64,000 nucleotides of DNA, from NCBI GenBank assembly GCA_964030785.1, contig OZ034970.1, positions 23,885,935-23,949,934 on the forward strand. Direction: 5' to 3'. The translations under genes were made by a program, and so were the position numbers. Of the stretch, positions 23,177-35,083 are shown piece by piece (within the stretch, counting starts at the first letter, position 1; each line of letters starts with the position of its first letter). The DNA comes from Siderastrea siderea (lineage: Eukaryota; Cnidaria; Anthozoa; Scleractinia; Rhizangiidae). Under the pieces are notes generated by a model, which made no database searches, was not told where the DNA came from, and saw only the letters and a list, made by a program, of their open reading frames with translations.

Positions 23177-23364
23177 AAAAGTTCTACAATTAACTATTAT
23201 AAACTACTAAAGTTAAACGTGAATGATAAATGATATAAACCAAATTATGACAATACACAAGTTGCAAGGGGATGAAAATGACCGAAAAATGCTAAAAACT
23301 TTAAAAAGTAAAAAAAAAAAAGGAAACACGAAGCACGTACTTTTTTATAATAAATTTGCAGCTA

Positions 23365-23850
23365 GGTGGGAAAGATCAATTGCCGAGAGGATAAATGGTA
23401 AGAGAGCTACTCCCCCATATCGCCCTTATTCCTATCCTAATCCCTCTTAAGTTATTTTTAGTAACAAAATGGTGGGAAATTCAAATTTCAAATAATTTAT
23501 TGAGTTTTGAGATTTCGCAGCAGCATAGAACTCGTAATTCTATAAATTTAATGATTTTAATTTTTACCAATTTTGACATTTCTTGCTTGGAAATGACGTC
23601 ACAAAGTTGGCGCCCAATTTTCCTTTTAGTGCTATGGAATATCTTATGACGGTTTCTGAAAGACCTTGTTACAAGAATCTTGAACTGAAAAAAATATGTT
23701 TATCCACTCCAAAGATATAACGTTTTGAAATTTGAATTTCCCGCCATTTTGTTACTACAATAACTTTAGAGGGATTACGATGGGGATAGGGCTTGTATGG
23801 GAATTGACTCTCTTACGCCTTTATCCTCTCTTGCCGTAATTGAGTTTTTT
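23365..23850. repeat. MITE-like element with ~110-base inverted arms
   Basis: The left arm from about 23365 ('gccgagaggataaatggtaa') and the right arm ending about 23850 are inverted copies. They share 'aacaaaatggtgggaaattc' and 'cctaatccctcttaagtta' types with few mismatches. The centre is about 250 bases. It has no coding potential. Confidence 0.7.
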
Positions 23851-24292
23851 TTTAGTAAATTTCCTGTCTTCTGTTTAGCGGGTAGGGAAAAAGGGAAACA
23901 ACTGTGCCCTCCAATAGGCTTTTTTGGTAACATTCAACTTGTCAAGATCTCACCTGTGGTAATGCGAATTTGCTCAATGCATTAAAAGCTAAAATCTTCT
24001 AACGCGTGCGGTGTCTCGTTTAGAATGTATAGCTACCTCTCTCCCTCTCTTTCTATTTTTTGCTTGGTCTTTGTGTGTTCTAACTTAGTACTTGTAGCAT
24101 TCACATTGTTCTAGTTTAAAACAATTTTTGCTTGTTTGTCTGTTAGTTTCTTTGTTGCTGTTGTTGTTGTTCTTGTTGTTCTTGTTGTTGTTGCTGTTTT
24201 TGCTTTAAATCACATTAAATGCTCAATTAAGTTATTTTTAAGAAAATAATAGTAAACCACGTTCCTCTACTCTTTCTTTTGTTCTATTTGAG
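23851..24292 (+). other. End of the protease intron, unit B
   Basis: TTG/TTC-rich simple sequence at 24155-24200 and pyrimidine-rich stretches. No gene. The acceptor is ctatttgag. Confidence 0.6.
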
Positions 24293-24990
24293 GTTGGGAG
24301 CTCATTTCAGATTGAGTGCATCCATTGGGACAGAACAGGATTTTGACGTCATAAAGATAATTCAACACGAAAGTTATCACTCTCCGAATAGATATAGCCA
24401 CGATGTCGCTCTTCTTAAGTTATCAAGACCTGCTAAGATTGGAAAAGGCGTTGGTCTAGTCTGCCTATCAGATAACAGATTTCAACTTCCTTTTGACGCT
24501 GCTAACAAAACGTGTTGGATCAGTGGTTGGGGAACACTTTACTACCAGGGCCCACAACCAAGTCAGCTCATGCAAGTTGACTTACCTCTAGTTTCTAAGC
24601 AACGATGTTCAACTTTATACCCTGGCCTAATAGATGACACCATGATCTGCGTTGGCAAAGATCAGGGAGGCCAGGGCGCTTGCCACGGTGACAGTGGAGG
24701 ACCGCTTGTTTGCGAGTTTAATGGTACATGGTATCTTGAAGGCGCCGCAAGCTGGACGGGTCTCCCTTGTGCCTCCCCGTTGAAACCGACAGTCTACGCC
24801 AACATACGTAACCTTAAGGGATGGGTGGTAAAGAAGTTGAATGAAATCCCCGAGGCCTCGTGTAACTTTGATTTGGGATTGTGCACGGGATGGCGCCAAT
24901 CTAAGTCAGATGTATTTGACTGGACACGTCGTAGAGGTCCAACCTCGTCTTCCAACACAGGTCCCTCATCTGATCACACAAGCGGATCAG
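24293..24990 (+). CDS. Serine protease C-terminal exon plus MAM start, unit B
   Basis: Phase 2 in, phase 1 out, 698 bases. The catalytic Asp is in [10 protein letters not shown] and the Ser in [10 protein letters not shown]. The residue at chymotrypsin position 189 appears to be Gly ([11 protein letters not shown]), not Asp. Positions 216 and 226 read Thr and Thr (SWTGLPC and KPTVYAN), which should narrow the S1 pocket as in elastases. After the [10 protein letters not shown] helix the exon continues with [13 protein letters not shown] and [20 protein letters not shown], the first third of a MAM domain. It splices to 25608 through a split Gly codon. Confidence 0.95.
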
Positions 24991-25607
24991 GTGAGAAATC
25001 ATCGTCTACTTAAGTAGAGTTTGATATTATCGTGATGGTGATGATGAGGAGGAGGAGGTCCGTACGCCTTGACCAAGAGCTACATATTTTCCCGTACTGC
25101 CCACCCATTCATTCAAATGAAGACAGAACACTCCTATTTTTACAACACCTAAATTTCGATTGTATTAAGTGATTTTCTTGGGTGACTCTTAAAAAGATCC
25201 CTAAATGTGATCGAAAGATAGGTGATGTAAAAAGAAGAGTGTTTTGTCTTCATCTGTGTTGAATTTATATTATTTTTTTGAACGACTGGAAAAGTGGATG
25301 CTTGTGACAAGAATAAATTGTGCCTCAGTATATACCAAAATAGTGGGTAGTGTTTTTCGCGCGCTCTGATTGGCTACTCAAACCCCGGATTGTATCTGCT
25401 ATTCACCTCCCAGCTTTCCACTGACTTTCGCTTACGAGTTTGGCTCATTTCTCAGAAAGAAAAAAAAAGAAAAAAATATTTGGTGCTGGCCACCAACTGG
25501 TTTGGTATATAGTAAAGCAGTTATTGGCCTCTACTTCGGTAAATAATTGTTAATAATTTGTCATAAAAGACCAACCATTTTCTCATTTGCTTTGTGTTTC
25601 CTTTAAG
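24991..25607 (+). other. Intron inside the MAM domain, unit B
   Basis: GAT/GAG simple repeat at 25034-25059, otherwise AT-rich. The acceptor is ctttaag, weaker than those of units A and C (ctacag). Confidence 0.65.
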
Positions 25608-25849
25608 GTTACTACATGTACATTGAGACCTCTTCACCTCGGACGAATGGAGATAATGCAAAACTAGAATTTTCAGTCCCATATTCTGAAGTTGGAAAGG
25701 AGTCATGTCTGACATTTTACTACCATATGTATGGATCCACAATTAACACTCTCAAAGTGTACAATGGAAATTCAACAGTGTTTCGTAAATCAGGAAACCA
25801 AGGAAATCAGTGGTTTAGGGCGGCGTTCAATTTGACTTTGCAAAGCAAG
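25608..25849 (+). CDS. MAM domain, middle exon, unit B
   Basis: Phase 1 in, phase 0 out. [46 protein letters not shown] and [18 protein letters not shown]. Equivalent to 535-776 and 44712-44950, but somewhat more diverged from both. The donor is gtaagt. Confidence 0.93.
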
Positions 25850-27074
25850 GTAAGTAAAATTCGAGACGATAAGTACCGGTGTAAAAAAAAGCGGATATTA
25901 GTCATCGATTCAGCAAAGAGGAGTCAAAGTTACTTGTGTGCGTGCTTATTAAAGTGAAACATTTGTATATTGTTGAGGGCGAGCTCTATCCTTACCAATA
26001 CATTACAGATGTAGATTGCTGATTTTTTTTTTCTGGACACAAAATTGTAGAGAATGGTACTGCACTCTAACTTAACCCTATTCAGTGCAGGTTGTTTGCT
26101 CGTCTGGGACGAGGAAGGATTCGACTCCTCCCTCCCCCCACCCCTTCTACCCCCATGAACATCTAAAACTTAGCACCACTTGGTTTCCCATCACTGGGAA
26201 AGACGTACATTGCAACCGTGGTAACAGTTTGCCTTCCAGCTCTCTTGCTTGCGATAATGGCATTTCCCCATTTTATTACTTTGGAAACATCACCCAATCC
26301 TTAACGGTTAATGATGAAAACAAGCACAGTATAAGCATTATCTGTGCTTTGAACAGGCCCATCTCTCTCTCAATATAGAGTCACAAATGACAATGTTTGG
26401 TTCAAAGAAAGGCCAAGGATATTGCCATAGTAACATCGCTATATAAACCATCTCCTGTCAATGTCTAGGCACAAAATCTGTGCCTAGTTTCAATTCAGTT
26501 TCAACTCCACCAATCTGGAATTAAAATTATTGGGGAATTGTAACTAAAACTTGGCACCACTAGTTCACTGGGAAAGACGCACGTGGCAACGATGGTAACA
26601 GTTTGGCTTCCATCTCTCTTGCTTGCGATAATGGCATTCCCCATTTTAATCCTTAATGGTCAATGAGAAAACAAGCACAGTATAAGCATTATATGTGTTT
26701 TGAACAGGTTCATCTTTTTCTCAATATGTTTGGTTCAAAGCAGAGCCAAGGTTATTGCTACAGCAACATCACAATATAAACCATTTCGTGTCAATGTCTA
26801 GGCACAATATTGGTGCCTAGTTGTAATTCAGTTTCAATTCTACAAATTCTTTCCTTTATTTTTAAATTTGTTTCCACAGTGCAACACTTATGACTTCAGC
26901 AATTTCTAATCTTCATATTACAGAAAGGAAACATCATCCTTCTTTACTTTTGAAAGACTTTTCCAATAAACGTAAATTAATTTTCACATCATTGGCACTT
27001 TATATCCGAGGATGTTAAAGCTATGACAACCAAACTTGGAGGAAAGATAGTGCATCCCAACTTTTTAACTTTAA
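25850..27074 (+). other. Intron, unit B, with an internal duplication
   Basis: A segment is tandemly duplicated: 'aaaacttggcaccac' and 'tagg-cacaat-tgcctag' motifs recur at about 26166-26500 and 26538-26825. It holds the shared TTAA-family remnant at about 26072. No gene is seen. Confidence 0.6.
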
Positions 27075-28682
27075 CCCGCGGACGTACAAGGGGAGGGGAT
27101 GCCACCCTATAAAGTTTTTCATGAATCTTCCCAAGACGATTTTTCATCAGCACCTGCCGTTTTCAGTAGCTGTACATGCATCTCTTAGACACATTTTGAC
27201 ATAAGCTTGGTGAGAAGTGGTTGCTATGGTTACGAGATATGACGTCATATGTATCAGGTTGTCAAGACATGTTTGAACTGACCAACCGTAAATGTAATAC
27301 AACTTAACACCGTGTTTTCGTCTGGGTATGGCAGTATGGTATGGGCTTCTAAACCTTGTAATTATAAATCCTATGTTTCCTCTCTCTTTTTTTTAAAATT
27401 TATTTTTGTTTTTATTTCATTTCAATATTTTTCCTGTATTTTTAGACCTGCACTTCTTCCTGTCTACATAACCCTTTTTACAGTGGATATCATTATCTAC
27501 ATTTGTATCTTAATGAACTACATGTGACGTCTGTGGGCAGCTTCAGCTTGACTTGGTGCTTTGCAGAAGCGAGGCGCTGAATGGCTAGCGCTCTTTAACA
27601 CCTGCAAATGTCACGTTCTCCGTGTTTCTCGTGCACGATCTCAAATACCTTCACTTACTACTATTAAAAATTGCATTGCCTTAAAAGGGAATGGTCACAT
27701 AAAATATCTTGGCGTCCATATTTCTAATTACCTTAAGTAAGAGCCATCATGTTTGTGATGTTACCGCAAAAGTAAATTAGTTATTCCAAACTGTCTGGCA
27801 AATGGCTATGCAGAACTTGTTTGACCCTAGCTAACTCGAATGCTTTGCCTCCATCTGAGATCTTAGACCTGGTGTACAATCGTATGGTGTGTATGCAAGA
27901 TCGAAATTGTGCAACGTCGGTCGGCACGTGGTCACTGAACAGACATGCTTGCACACTGTGGAATAGGCTGAAGATTCCCCGAACTACGTAGATTCGACGA
28001 CTTCCTTATGTTGCTATTTGAGATCCATCATGGCCTGAACTCAGTTCAGTTACTTATGACTTGCAAAGTGCAGTGATAGACACTCTCATCATGCCAGTTT
28101 ACCGTATTGCTTTTTCCATTGCTTTTTAGCACACACTTGTTACCTTGTAGCCTTTGAATAAAATGAAACTTCTGTCAATCACGTGGATTTAGTTTAAGCA
28201 AATACTGAATCTAGAAGCTTCCAACTGTCTTGAAAAGTATCGTTTTGAGACTGTAATGAAGCCAATGCTTCACAGTAAAAGAACAAAATACACTAACAAT
28301 GGAAAACAAAAAGCAGCAAAAAAAGGCAATTACCAACATCGGTTGTAAGAGTTTAAGTAGCCCGTGCCATATCCATAGGAAAAAACTGGTGTTGCATTTA
28401 GCAATAAGTCGTATTACATTTACGGTCGGGTACGTTATTACATTAAGCGTTAATGTTTATTACATTTGTTGTTGTTATTACATTAAGCGTTACTCTGTAT
28501 TACATTTACGATACGTATTAAATTTAGTGGTGATATTGGCCCCCATCAGCTCTGCAACCCATAATGTATACCTCATCTCGTAGAGCTCATCGAAGGTTTT
28601 CTATGGAAGGCAAAATATTTCCAAAATCTTGAAACACAGCAAAAACACCCAGGGGGTGTGACTTTCCTTGTACGTCCGAGGG
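27075..28682. mobile_element. Inverted-repeat DNA element carrying a retroelement fragment
   Basis: The left end CCCGCGGACGTACAAGG matches the complement of the right end CCTTGTACGTCCGAGGG. The flanks read TAA on both sides, a possible 3-base target duplication as in PIF/Harbinger elements. Units A and C have the uninterrupted intron. No transposase is seen. Confidence 0.75.
27450..28050 (+). pseudogene. Broken non-LTR retrotransposon reverse transcriptase
   Basis: Three frames carry consecutive RT motifs. LFTVDIIIY (27475-27501) stands where FADD would be. WLALFNTCKCHVLRVSR lies at about 27582-27632 and KYLGVHISN at about 27705-27731. IVQRRSARGH and TDMLAHCG follow at about 27904-27962. Stops and frameshifts separate them. 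The motif order fits the CR1/L2/Jockey group. It is nested inside the 27075-28682 element and is surely inactive. Confidence 0.75.
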
Positions 28683-29021
28683 TAAAGTTCTGCGGGTGAC
28701 GATATAATTAATGTGGAGCAAAAATTACATAAGTTTTCTCAAATGGTGGCCATCTTGGATAAGTCAACCTCATAAGGGCTAAAAGTTGATAAAAAGTGAT
28801 CAAAGTAATAAAAAGGTCAATAAAATGGTCTAAAATGCAAAAGGAACAGTAAGAAAATTACAAAGAGGAGTATTCACAAATTGTAAAAAAAAATGCCTGT
28901 CAAAATGTAGTGCAAGTACTTGCTACACAAAATTGTTCCCAAATAAGGTTTTGAAAAAAGTCCCCGAGTTTGGTCACACAAACTTACAATGAAACGTCTT
29001 CTTTTCATCTGTCCACCCTAG
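28683..29021 (+). other. Intron remainder before MAM exon 3, unit B
   Basis: Matches about 46010-46230 and 46574-46791 of unit C. Non-coding. Confidence 0.7.
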
Positions 29022-29106
29022 ATTACATTCGAGGGGATTGCAGGATCCTCTTACACTGGGGATATTGCTATTGATGACGTATCTATTAGCAATGCCACCT
29101 GTCAAG
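29022..29106 (+). CDS. MAM domain, last exon, unit B
   Basis: Phase 0 in, phase 1 out. ITFEGIAGSSYTGDIAIDD and VSISNATC, the same protein sequence as in units A and C. The acceptor is accctag and the donor gtactt. Confidence 0.95.
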
Positions 29107-29543
29107 GTACTTCTATATAGCACTGAAAGACGCAACGTTTATTAAGAATTTAGTAAATCTAGGTGAAGAAGATGAAAGACGCCAAGGCATCAACGAATGT
29201 TTGAAACTCCAGTGCACAGGAGGAGATGGGTTGGGTGGGGGGTTATTGATATACATTTTTTGGTTAGCACCAGATGTATTCAATTACTCTTGGTTCACCC
29301 CTCAATAGATTTTTCGTCATTTTTCTCTGAATCGATTAATACGTGTCTTAACCCCTGAAAAACGGTTTCTTTGTATGGGGTCGTTTGATTTTATTCTGAT
29401 TCTCGTTAAGTAGTCATTTTGCAGAGGGCTGCTCGAATTATCACGAAAAGTACAAGAAAACAAACTTGATCAAGCAGAGATGTCATAAACCTACGTATTG
29501 TCTGGTTATCATGTTTTGTTGGTTCGTCTGTTTGCTTCCACAG
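29107..29543 (+). other. Intron between MAM and linker, unit B
   Basis: Non-coding, with a G-rich run at 29226-29242. Similar to the unit A and unit C introns. Confidence 0.7.
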
Positions 29544-29609
29544 TGCCTCCATACACGACCCCCCGACCATACACGACTCCACGACCATACACTTCTCCAG
29601 GACCTTACA
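29544..29609 (+). CDS. Pro/Thr linker exon, unit B
   Basis: A 66-base 1-1 exon, VPPYTTPRPYTTPRPYTSPG. It splices in frame to the CUB exon at 32752. If this junction is used, the MAM domain of unit B is followed directly by a CUB 3-type domain, without CUB 1 and CUB 2. Confidence 0.8.
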
Positions 29610-29637
29610 GTAAGTGCTAGTTCTTTGTGCTTGAGAC

Positions 29638-29640
29638 ATA

Positions 29641-29706
<66 letters not shown>
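29638..29706. repeat. (CAT)n microsatellite
   Basis: About 22 uninterrupted CAT triplets. Poly-Ser, poly-Asp and similar ORFs here are artefacts of the repeat. Confidence 0.95.
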
Positions 29707-29707
<1 letters not shown>

Positions 29708-30727
29708 GCATATTGATTTACAAAGTGAAAGAAAAAGAAGATGAATCATTATTGCCTGATGAACTCGCCTTTCATACAATTATTTTATCTTTTATTTTTC
29801 CGTAATGCAAGCACTTATGAAGTCACCAATTTCTAATCTCGATAATAAAGAAAAGGAACGTCATCCTTCTTCACTTTGAAGGGGCTCCCAATCAAATTTA
29901 AATTAGTTTTCACTACTGAAGTGCAACTCGTTGGAATGAAAAGCTGGCCGTATATTGCCTGTGATTTCAAAAGAGTTGTTTTTTTTAGGCGACAAGCACC
30001 TTCAGAAGGAAAAAAAAAATGAAAAAGGAGAAAAAAGAAAAAAGGAAGAAAGAAACAGTTAACCGGAATGTAAAGAGGAAAAATTTAGGATTTTCTATAC
30101 GTTTCGCTTTATGGCTGTATGTTGCAACTCCCTCCTCGCTCGGGCCTAGTTCTCCTCATGCACGATCTCTTACGCTATAGAAGGGGTTATATTGTTTTTT
30201 TTTTCCTGAAATTAATTAATTAAAAAATTCCCCTCATTAAGAAGGCCATGTGCCCTTACTTGGACTCAGTGACTAGAGCATTAGCTAGCGCTTGATCTAC
30301 AAAGTGAAAGAAAAACACAGATAAATCATTATTGCCTAATAAACAGAGAGTAAGGAATCATCGAGTTTGACTTCGAGTTGGACTTCGAGTTCAAGTTCGA
30401 GTTGAACTACTATAAAAATACAAAAAAAAAACAAAAAAACACAGATATGCAGTTGAGGAGGGGAGGGGCCTGCAAAACCGAGGCCCGCAGGGCCGAACCG
30501 TCGAACTGACTTCGTTATTTCTCGAATGAAATGTGAGGCCTGTGGGATGTGGGTAGAAGTGACAAAGTCAGAATACCGCACAAATGTGCTCAGGTAAGTT
30601 TACCTATAGTTTACCTGAGCACATTTGGGCTCCTCTGAAAGGAGCGGGGATGCTCGTCGGAATTTTTGAACCCTAAAAGAGGCAAATCTTATTTGGTCCC
30701 TGAGAGATACCAAAAATTTATCATGGC

Positions 30728-30870
30728 GTTTTAGGGACGGACCATTAGAAAAGTGATGGGGGGGGGGGGGGTGGTGGGAAAAAAAACCAAAACAAAATTC
30801 ATGCAAGGGAAAATGTCCGAAAAAAAATTCATGCACAAGATGGGCCTCATTTTGATATGAAACCATAATT
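30728..30870. repeat. Interspersed repeat with 'gggacggaccattag' and a G run
   Basis: 'tagggacggaccattaga' followed by a G run and then A-rich 'attcatgcaaggga' sequence. A related copy is at 59874-60005 ('tagggacggaccattagg', G run, 'attcccgcaagggaaa'). Interspersed family, class unknown. Confidence 0.6.
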
Positions 30871-31039
30871 CGTTCTGCCAAAGTGCTCAAGTAGTGTCTC
30901 CAGTGTTTGAAAACTTGGAAATTTTCTGGGGCTCTGCCAGGATGCTATAAAATATTGTTTTAATAATTAATATTTGTTTTGTCGGGAGGGGGATACCTTC
31001 CCCGGGAACAAATTTTTTGTTGTTTTTATAGTCATAGTC

Positions 31040-31185
31040 ATACAGTTGAACCCCGTTATTTTGAACCGTCAGGGGAAGCAAAAAAAGTTTGAAATAGCGG
31101 GAGTTCAAAATAACCGATAGTAAATGAGTGAAGGGCAAATCCAAGCCGAAGGGAAATTGGTTTAAGTTTGAAATAACTCTCCCAC
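31040..31185. mobile_element. Possible pogo/Tc1-type transposon fragment
   Basis: 'acagttgaaccccgttatttt' followed by 'gaaatagcgggagttcaaaa' and 'gaaggg-aaattggtttaagt' resembles the terminal region of pogo-like elements. Only one end is visible and no transposase. Confidence 0.35.
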
Positions 31186-32751
31186 TGTGTCTACATCCTA
31201 AAAAAGCTGTTACGTTAAATTATAACCCTTAACTTCGCAGCAAACGGTTAGAAGGTACCTGTATGTATTTTATATCAAAAGTTTTAAAGGCAAATTTATG
31301 AGCTACGTTTTTGAAAAGAATTGTTTTTAAATTAAGGAAATAACAGTGTATGTACTGTATATTTTATAAATTAATCTTTCTGGACACCACTGTTTGTATC
31401 AAATCATTTCATATGAATACGTCTTTTATAAAAATCCATACATGTATATTACATGTATATTACACAATTTTTCACTATACATCGCTATTTGCTTTTGAAA
31501 CCTCCTTCAGTAAGTTAAATTTTAAAGCGAACATTATTAAAGAGTATTTTGTAATAAAATAAACTTAAAAATGTAAAGTAACGTAAAGTAACGATGCCTG
31601 TGGATTTTGGTCGCTAAAGAAAGAGGAGGGAGGGTGCACTTAGTGAATAAATCAAAGCTTTTTTCAGAGACAAAGGTTTCAAGAATTTGAACGCAAAGTT
31701 CATTTTTACCCCAAGTCAATTTCCATGAAGGTAGGACTTGAGGTAAAATGACCACTTTATCGGCGCCATGCTTACCTTCCTCAAACCTTGTCTGCGCTCT
31801 GACTGAAACCGCAAAGGATGTGATCTCACTTGGGGAGCAATCATGTGGATTAAATCTTTGTCGACCAGTAAGAATATACTAACCCGCTACCTTAACCCGG
31901 ATTTCTTTTTATTAAAAAAGTTAAGAGGGAAATTCAAAATGCCGAAAAAATCGTGTGTCAACAATTGGTCATGTTAATGCGCCGATCAATTCGAAAGTTC
32001 AACATCCCCCCGGGCAACCCCCTGGCATTTAGACTTTTGAAGATTGGCTTGTTCAAATTCCCTCCCCTCGGGGCAAAAAAGCCGTTCAAATGCCCCACCA
32101 ATTAGTACTGAACTACCTCTCCTAAAAGAAAATTTCGTCTTCAATCAAACACATTACACGCCTTTCAGAGAGAGATATGCCGTAATGACACCTTCAACCT
32201 TCTTTTAAAGACTCTTTTGAAAGAGTTATTCACTAGCAAAGGCGAACATCTATCTTGTAAATCCGTCAAACCCTGCAAAAACCGAAAAAAACTCATGGGC
32301 GTATTACGTCAGAAGAAGAGATAAATCCGGTTCAAATTCTCACCCCTCCAACGCAACTTTCAAATTCCCCCCACCCAGGGCACGATGCACAATCAAATGC
32401 CCGGGGTACGGGGGGGTGTTGAAGTTTCGAATTGATCGATCCATAACGTCAAACTTAATAGAAGAAGACTTGCTATACCAAATTGTTTCCAGATAGAGTT
32501 TAGGAAAAGTAACCAAGTTTGATGGCTTTAGCTTGTTATTTAAAAAGTTATAATATAAACGTCCAAAGTCTCTGCGAGCAGAATCTGCCCTCCCCCCCCC
32601 CCCCGGGTCTAAATAGAGTTAAGAGGTAAGAGGAAGAACATCACAAATAGGTTAAGTCCACTTGCTTAATACCCTAATATTCTTACAGAGCGCTATATCG
32701 TTTTTGTTTAACTACAAAAGATAACCACTTGTAATATTTATTTATTTACAG

Positions 32752-32908
32752 GCTGTGGTTATGTAGTCAACAACACATTGAAAAGTCCCGGTTATCCAAG
32801 CAATTATCCAAACAACATGGACTGTGTTTACAGGGTTCCTATTCCTCCTGGCATGATACTGAACATTTACTTCAAAGATTTTTACTTAGAGGACCAATCA
32901 AATTGCAG
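32752..32908 (+). CDS. CUB domain (CUB 3 type), first exon, unit B
   Basis: Phase 1 in, phase 2 out, 157 bases. [31 protein letters not shown] and FYLEDQSNC. Differs from unit A by few residues. It is the only canonical CUB in unit B. Confidence 0.95.
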
Positions 32909-33765
32909 GTATAGATAAAAAGAAATGGCTACCTTGTACGCTTGCTTGTTGAGTGACCAAATCATTTGCCCGCAGTTTTAAAAAAAACGACAAATACAAA
33001 AACAAAACAAAAACAAAAACAGTTTCAAATTCTTAGACAAAAACATTTTTAGCGATTTTTTTTCTCTTCGAAATGAGTTTGCTGTGCAATCCTTTTCCAA
33101 AAAAACAAATGAATGATCGAAAAATGAGTATCATCCATACTCCAGGTACGAAGGAAAAACAAATAAACAGCTAAATTTCGATTTGAACGAATCATTCGCT
33201 AGAGCTAAACGTTACTTAATAACTGTGGCTTTATTTTTTTTGCTAAACAAGTGCGTAATAGATTGAATTTAATATGAATGGCGCTGGGGAAAGCTGGGTG
33301 TGTGGGTGGGTGGGGGGGGGGGCAGCTATGAAGTTATTGACGTGGACTTCAAATGTCTTATCGGCATGACAGTTTGTCCCGACGTCACCTCTGTAAAGGT
33401 GTTCATTCCAACATTAAACTTGCACACATTGTCCCTGTTCGATCGGCTGGGGTAAGGAGTCACGAGAATTTTCATTCTTTGGGGTGAATAAATGAGCTGA
33501 AGTCAAACTAAATACCTTTTCTCGTACACTCAACGCTCCTTGAATATAAAACAAAAATGGAATAATTTCCTCAAAGGTAGAGGGGTTTAAAGACAAACAA
33601 ACGAGAACAAAATAAAAAAAAACTTGAAAACATAGCCTATTTCCATCCTTGCCATCCCCAGCCAAACACGCACAGTTATGTCTTCAGCAAAACAGATAGA
33701 GTATTCTTACGTTTTGTACATTTATTTTATGAATTAATTACGTTAACTTTGTTTTTTTCTTGTAG
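32909..33765 (+). other. Intron inside the unit B CUB
   Basis: Matches 15673-16375, with extra bases near 33100-33180 and 33250-33290. A G run lies at 33311-33322. Non-coding. Confidence 0.7.
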
Positions 33766-33935
33766 GTATGACTACTTAAGGATTACCAATGGGAACAATC
33801 AAACCATTGGCACATACTGCGGTCAGCGATCTGGACAAAATGTTTTGGTAAATGGCAGCTATGCTGTGATATCTTTTCATTCAGACGGAAGTGTTAGACG
33901 AAGAGGTTACGAGTTAGTTTTCTCTCATGTTCCCG
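33766..33935 (+). CDS. CUB domain (CUB 3 type), second exon, unit B
   Basis: Phase 2 in, phase 1 out. YDYLRITNGNNQTIGTYCG, QNVLVNGSYAVISFHSDG and SVRRRGYELVFSH. The acceptor is cttgtag and the donor gtaaga. Followed in frame by the divergent CUB at 38584. Confidence 0.95.
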
Positions 33936-35062
33936 GTAAGAACAATGATAATATAATTTGATTCTGTCTTTGGCAATGTAGAGGACAAAAGTTTATAATT
34001 TCAAAATTATACTTTGCATAACAGATACGATCAATTAAAAACTCCTCCAATCGAGAGGAGAAGAAACATTCAGGACAAGAAAGATTCAGGCCATTGTCTT
34101 CCTTGGAATGTCATAATGTGAGAGTTGTTGTGGTATCAAGTGCACTAAAAAAAACAAACAAACAAACAAACAAACAAACAAACAAACGAAAAAAAAAAAA
34201 GAATCTATGCTTACCCCAAAGAACCCTGTGTCAAAATCACTTATCCCAACGTGACTACAAGTGCAACAGGTCTACGTCATTTATATACATGTCAGCACTT
34301 ACGTCCAAGGAGGGAGGGACCAAGTGCTTACGACTTCGTCTCAACAAGCGCATCCAGCTTAAGAGATTTCAACCTAATCCATAAAGGTGGAAGGGTTACA
34401 GAGAGACCTGCCTTAACGGACTTTGAACGCTGATTTGAATGTCCAAGTCTTTAAAACTTAAAATTTTATTAAATTTATCTGTGGACAGTTTAAACAACAT
34501 GCCACTGATCACTTCGCTTGATGATAACATAACCACCATATACTGATGATTACTTTTTTCTTAACACTTTCTACATTGTGGATGCACAGATACAAGTCAA
34601 GAACGTTTCTTTCTTTTATTCTGGCATTATGTAGCGGGTTGCTATCTCCCTCGGCTAATATTTTCTATCGTTATAGTGCCTTATAATCATCATCATCTTA
34701 GTTTCCGTAGCAACGTGGTATACTGCAATGAGGTTGCTAGCCCTACGCACAGTTCGCCAGAGCACTGATCGCCGGCGTGACCTGTTTTTGCCTCCCACGA
34801 CCAGGCTTATATGCCACATAGGTGCAAAGAGGGTCATTATTATAGTGTCTTATAAGGACGTACGACATTGATAGTCATGACTTTGGCATGTCGGTCGCTA
34901 CCAATGTGTTTTTTTAAAGATTTTTAAAGATTATTTTTACAAGGATCGAAAGAAAGGTGCCAATTAACTTCTGTAGCGTACCCGGGGTTTTATGTTAGTG
35001 TTTTTCGAACAGTGAACCCAGGTAGGGGTGGGGAATTTTTTTTTTATACGGCTCTATTAAAA
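33936..35062 (+). other. Intron up to the GATC-palindrome element, unit B
   Basis: Matches 16546-17620. It has (CAAA)n at 34155-34190. The last ~40 bases (G-rich, then a T run, to 'tctattaaaa') have no match in unit A and may belong to the insertion. Confidence 0.6.
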
Positions 35063-35083
35063 CTACCCTTGTGAAAATTTTTA

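Larger units (their letters stand above)
29610..32751 (+). other. Intron containing the unit B recombination junction
   Basis: It contains a (CAT)n array at 29638-29706, A-rich sequence, a poly-G repeat at about 30728-30870, a pogo-like end at 31040-31185, and from about 31591 the segment shared with unit A (14336 onward). No CUB exons are seen between 29610 and 32751. Confidence 0.65.

Noticed and set aside
29466..29779. ORFs with long poly-Ser or poly-Asp runs on both strands
   Set aside because: They come from the (CAT)n microsatellite; the + strand one merely includes the real linker exon.
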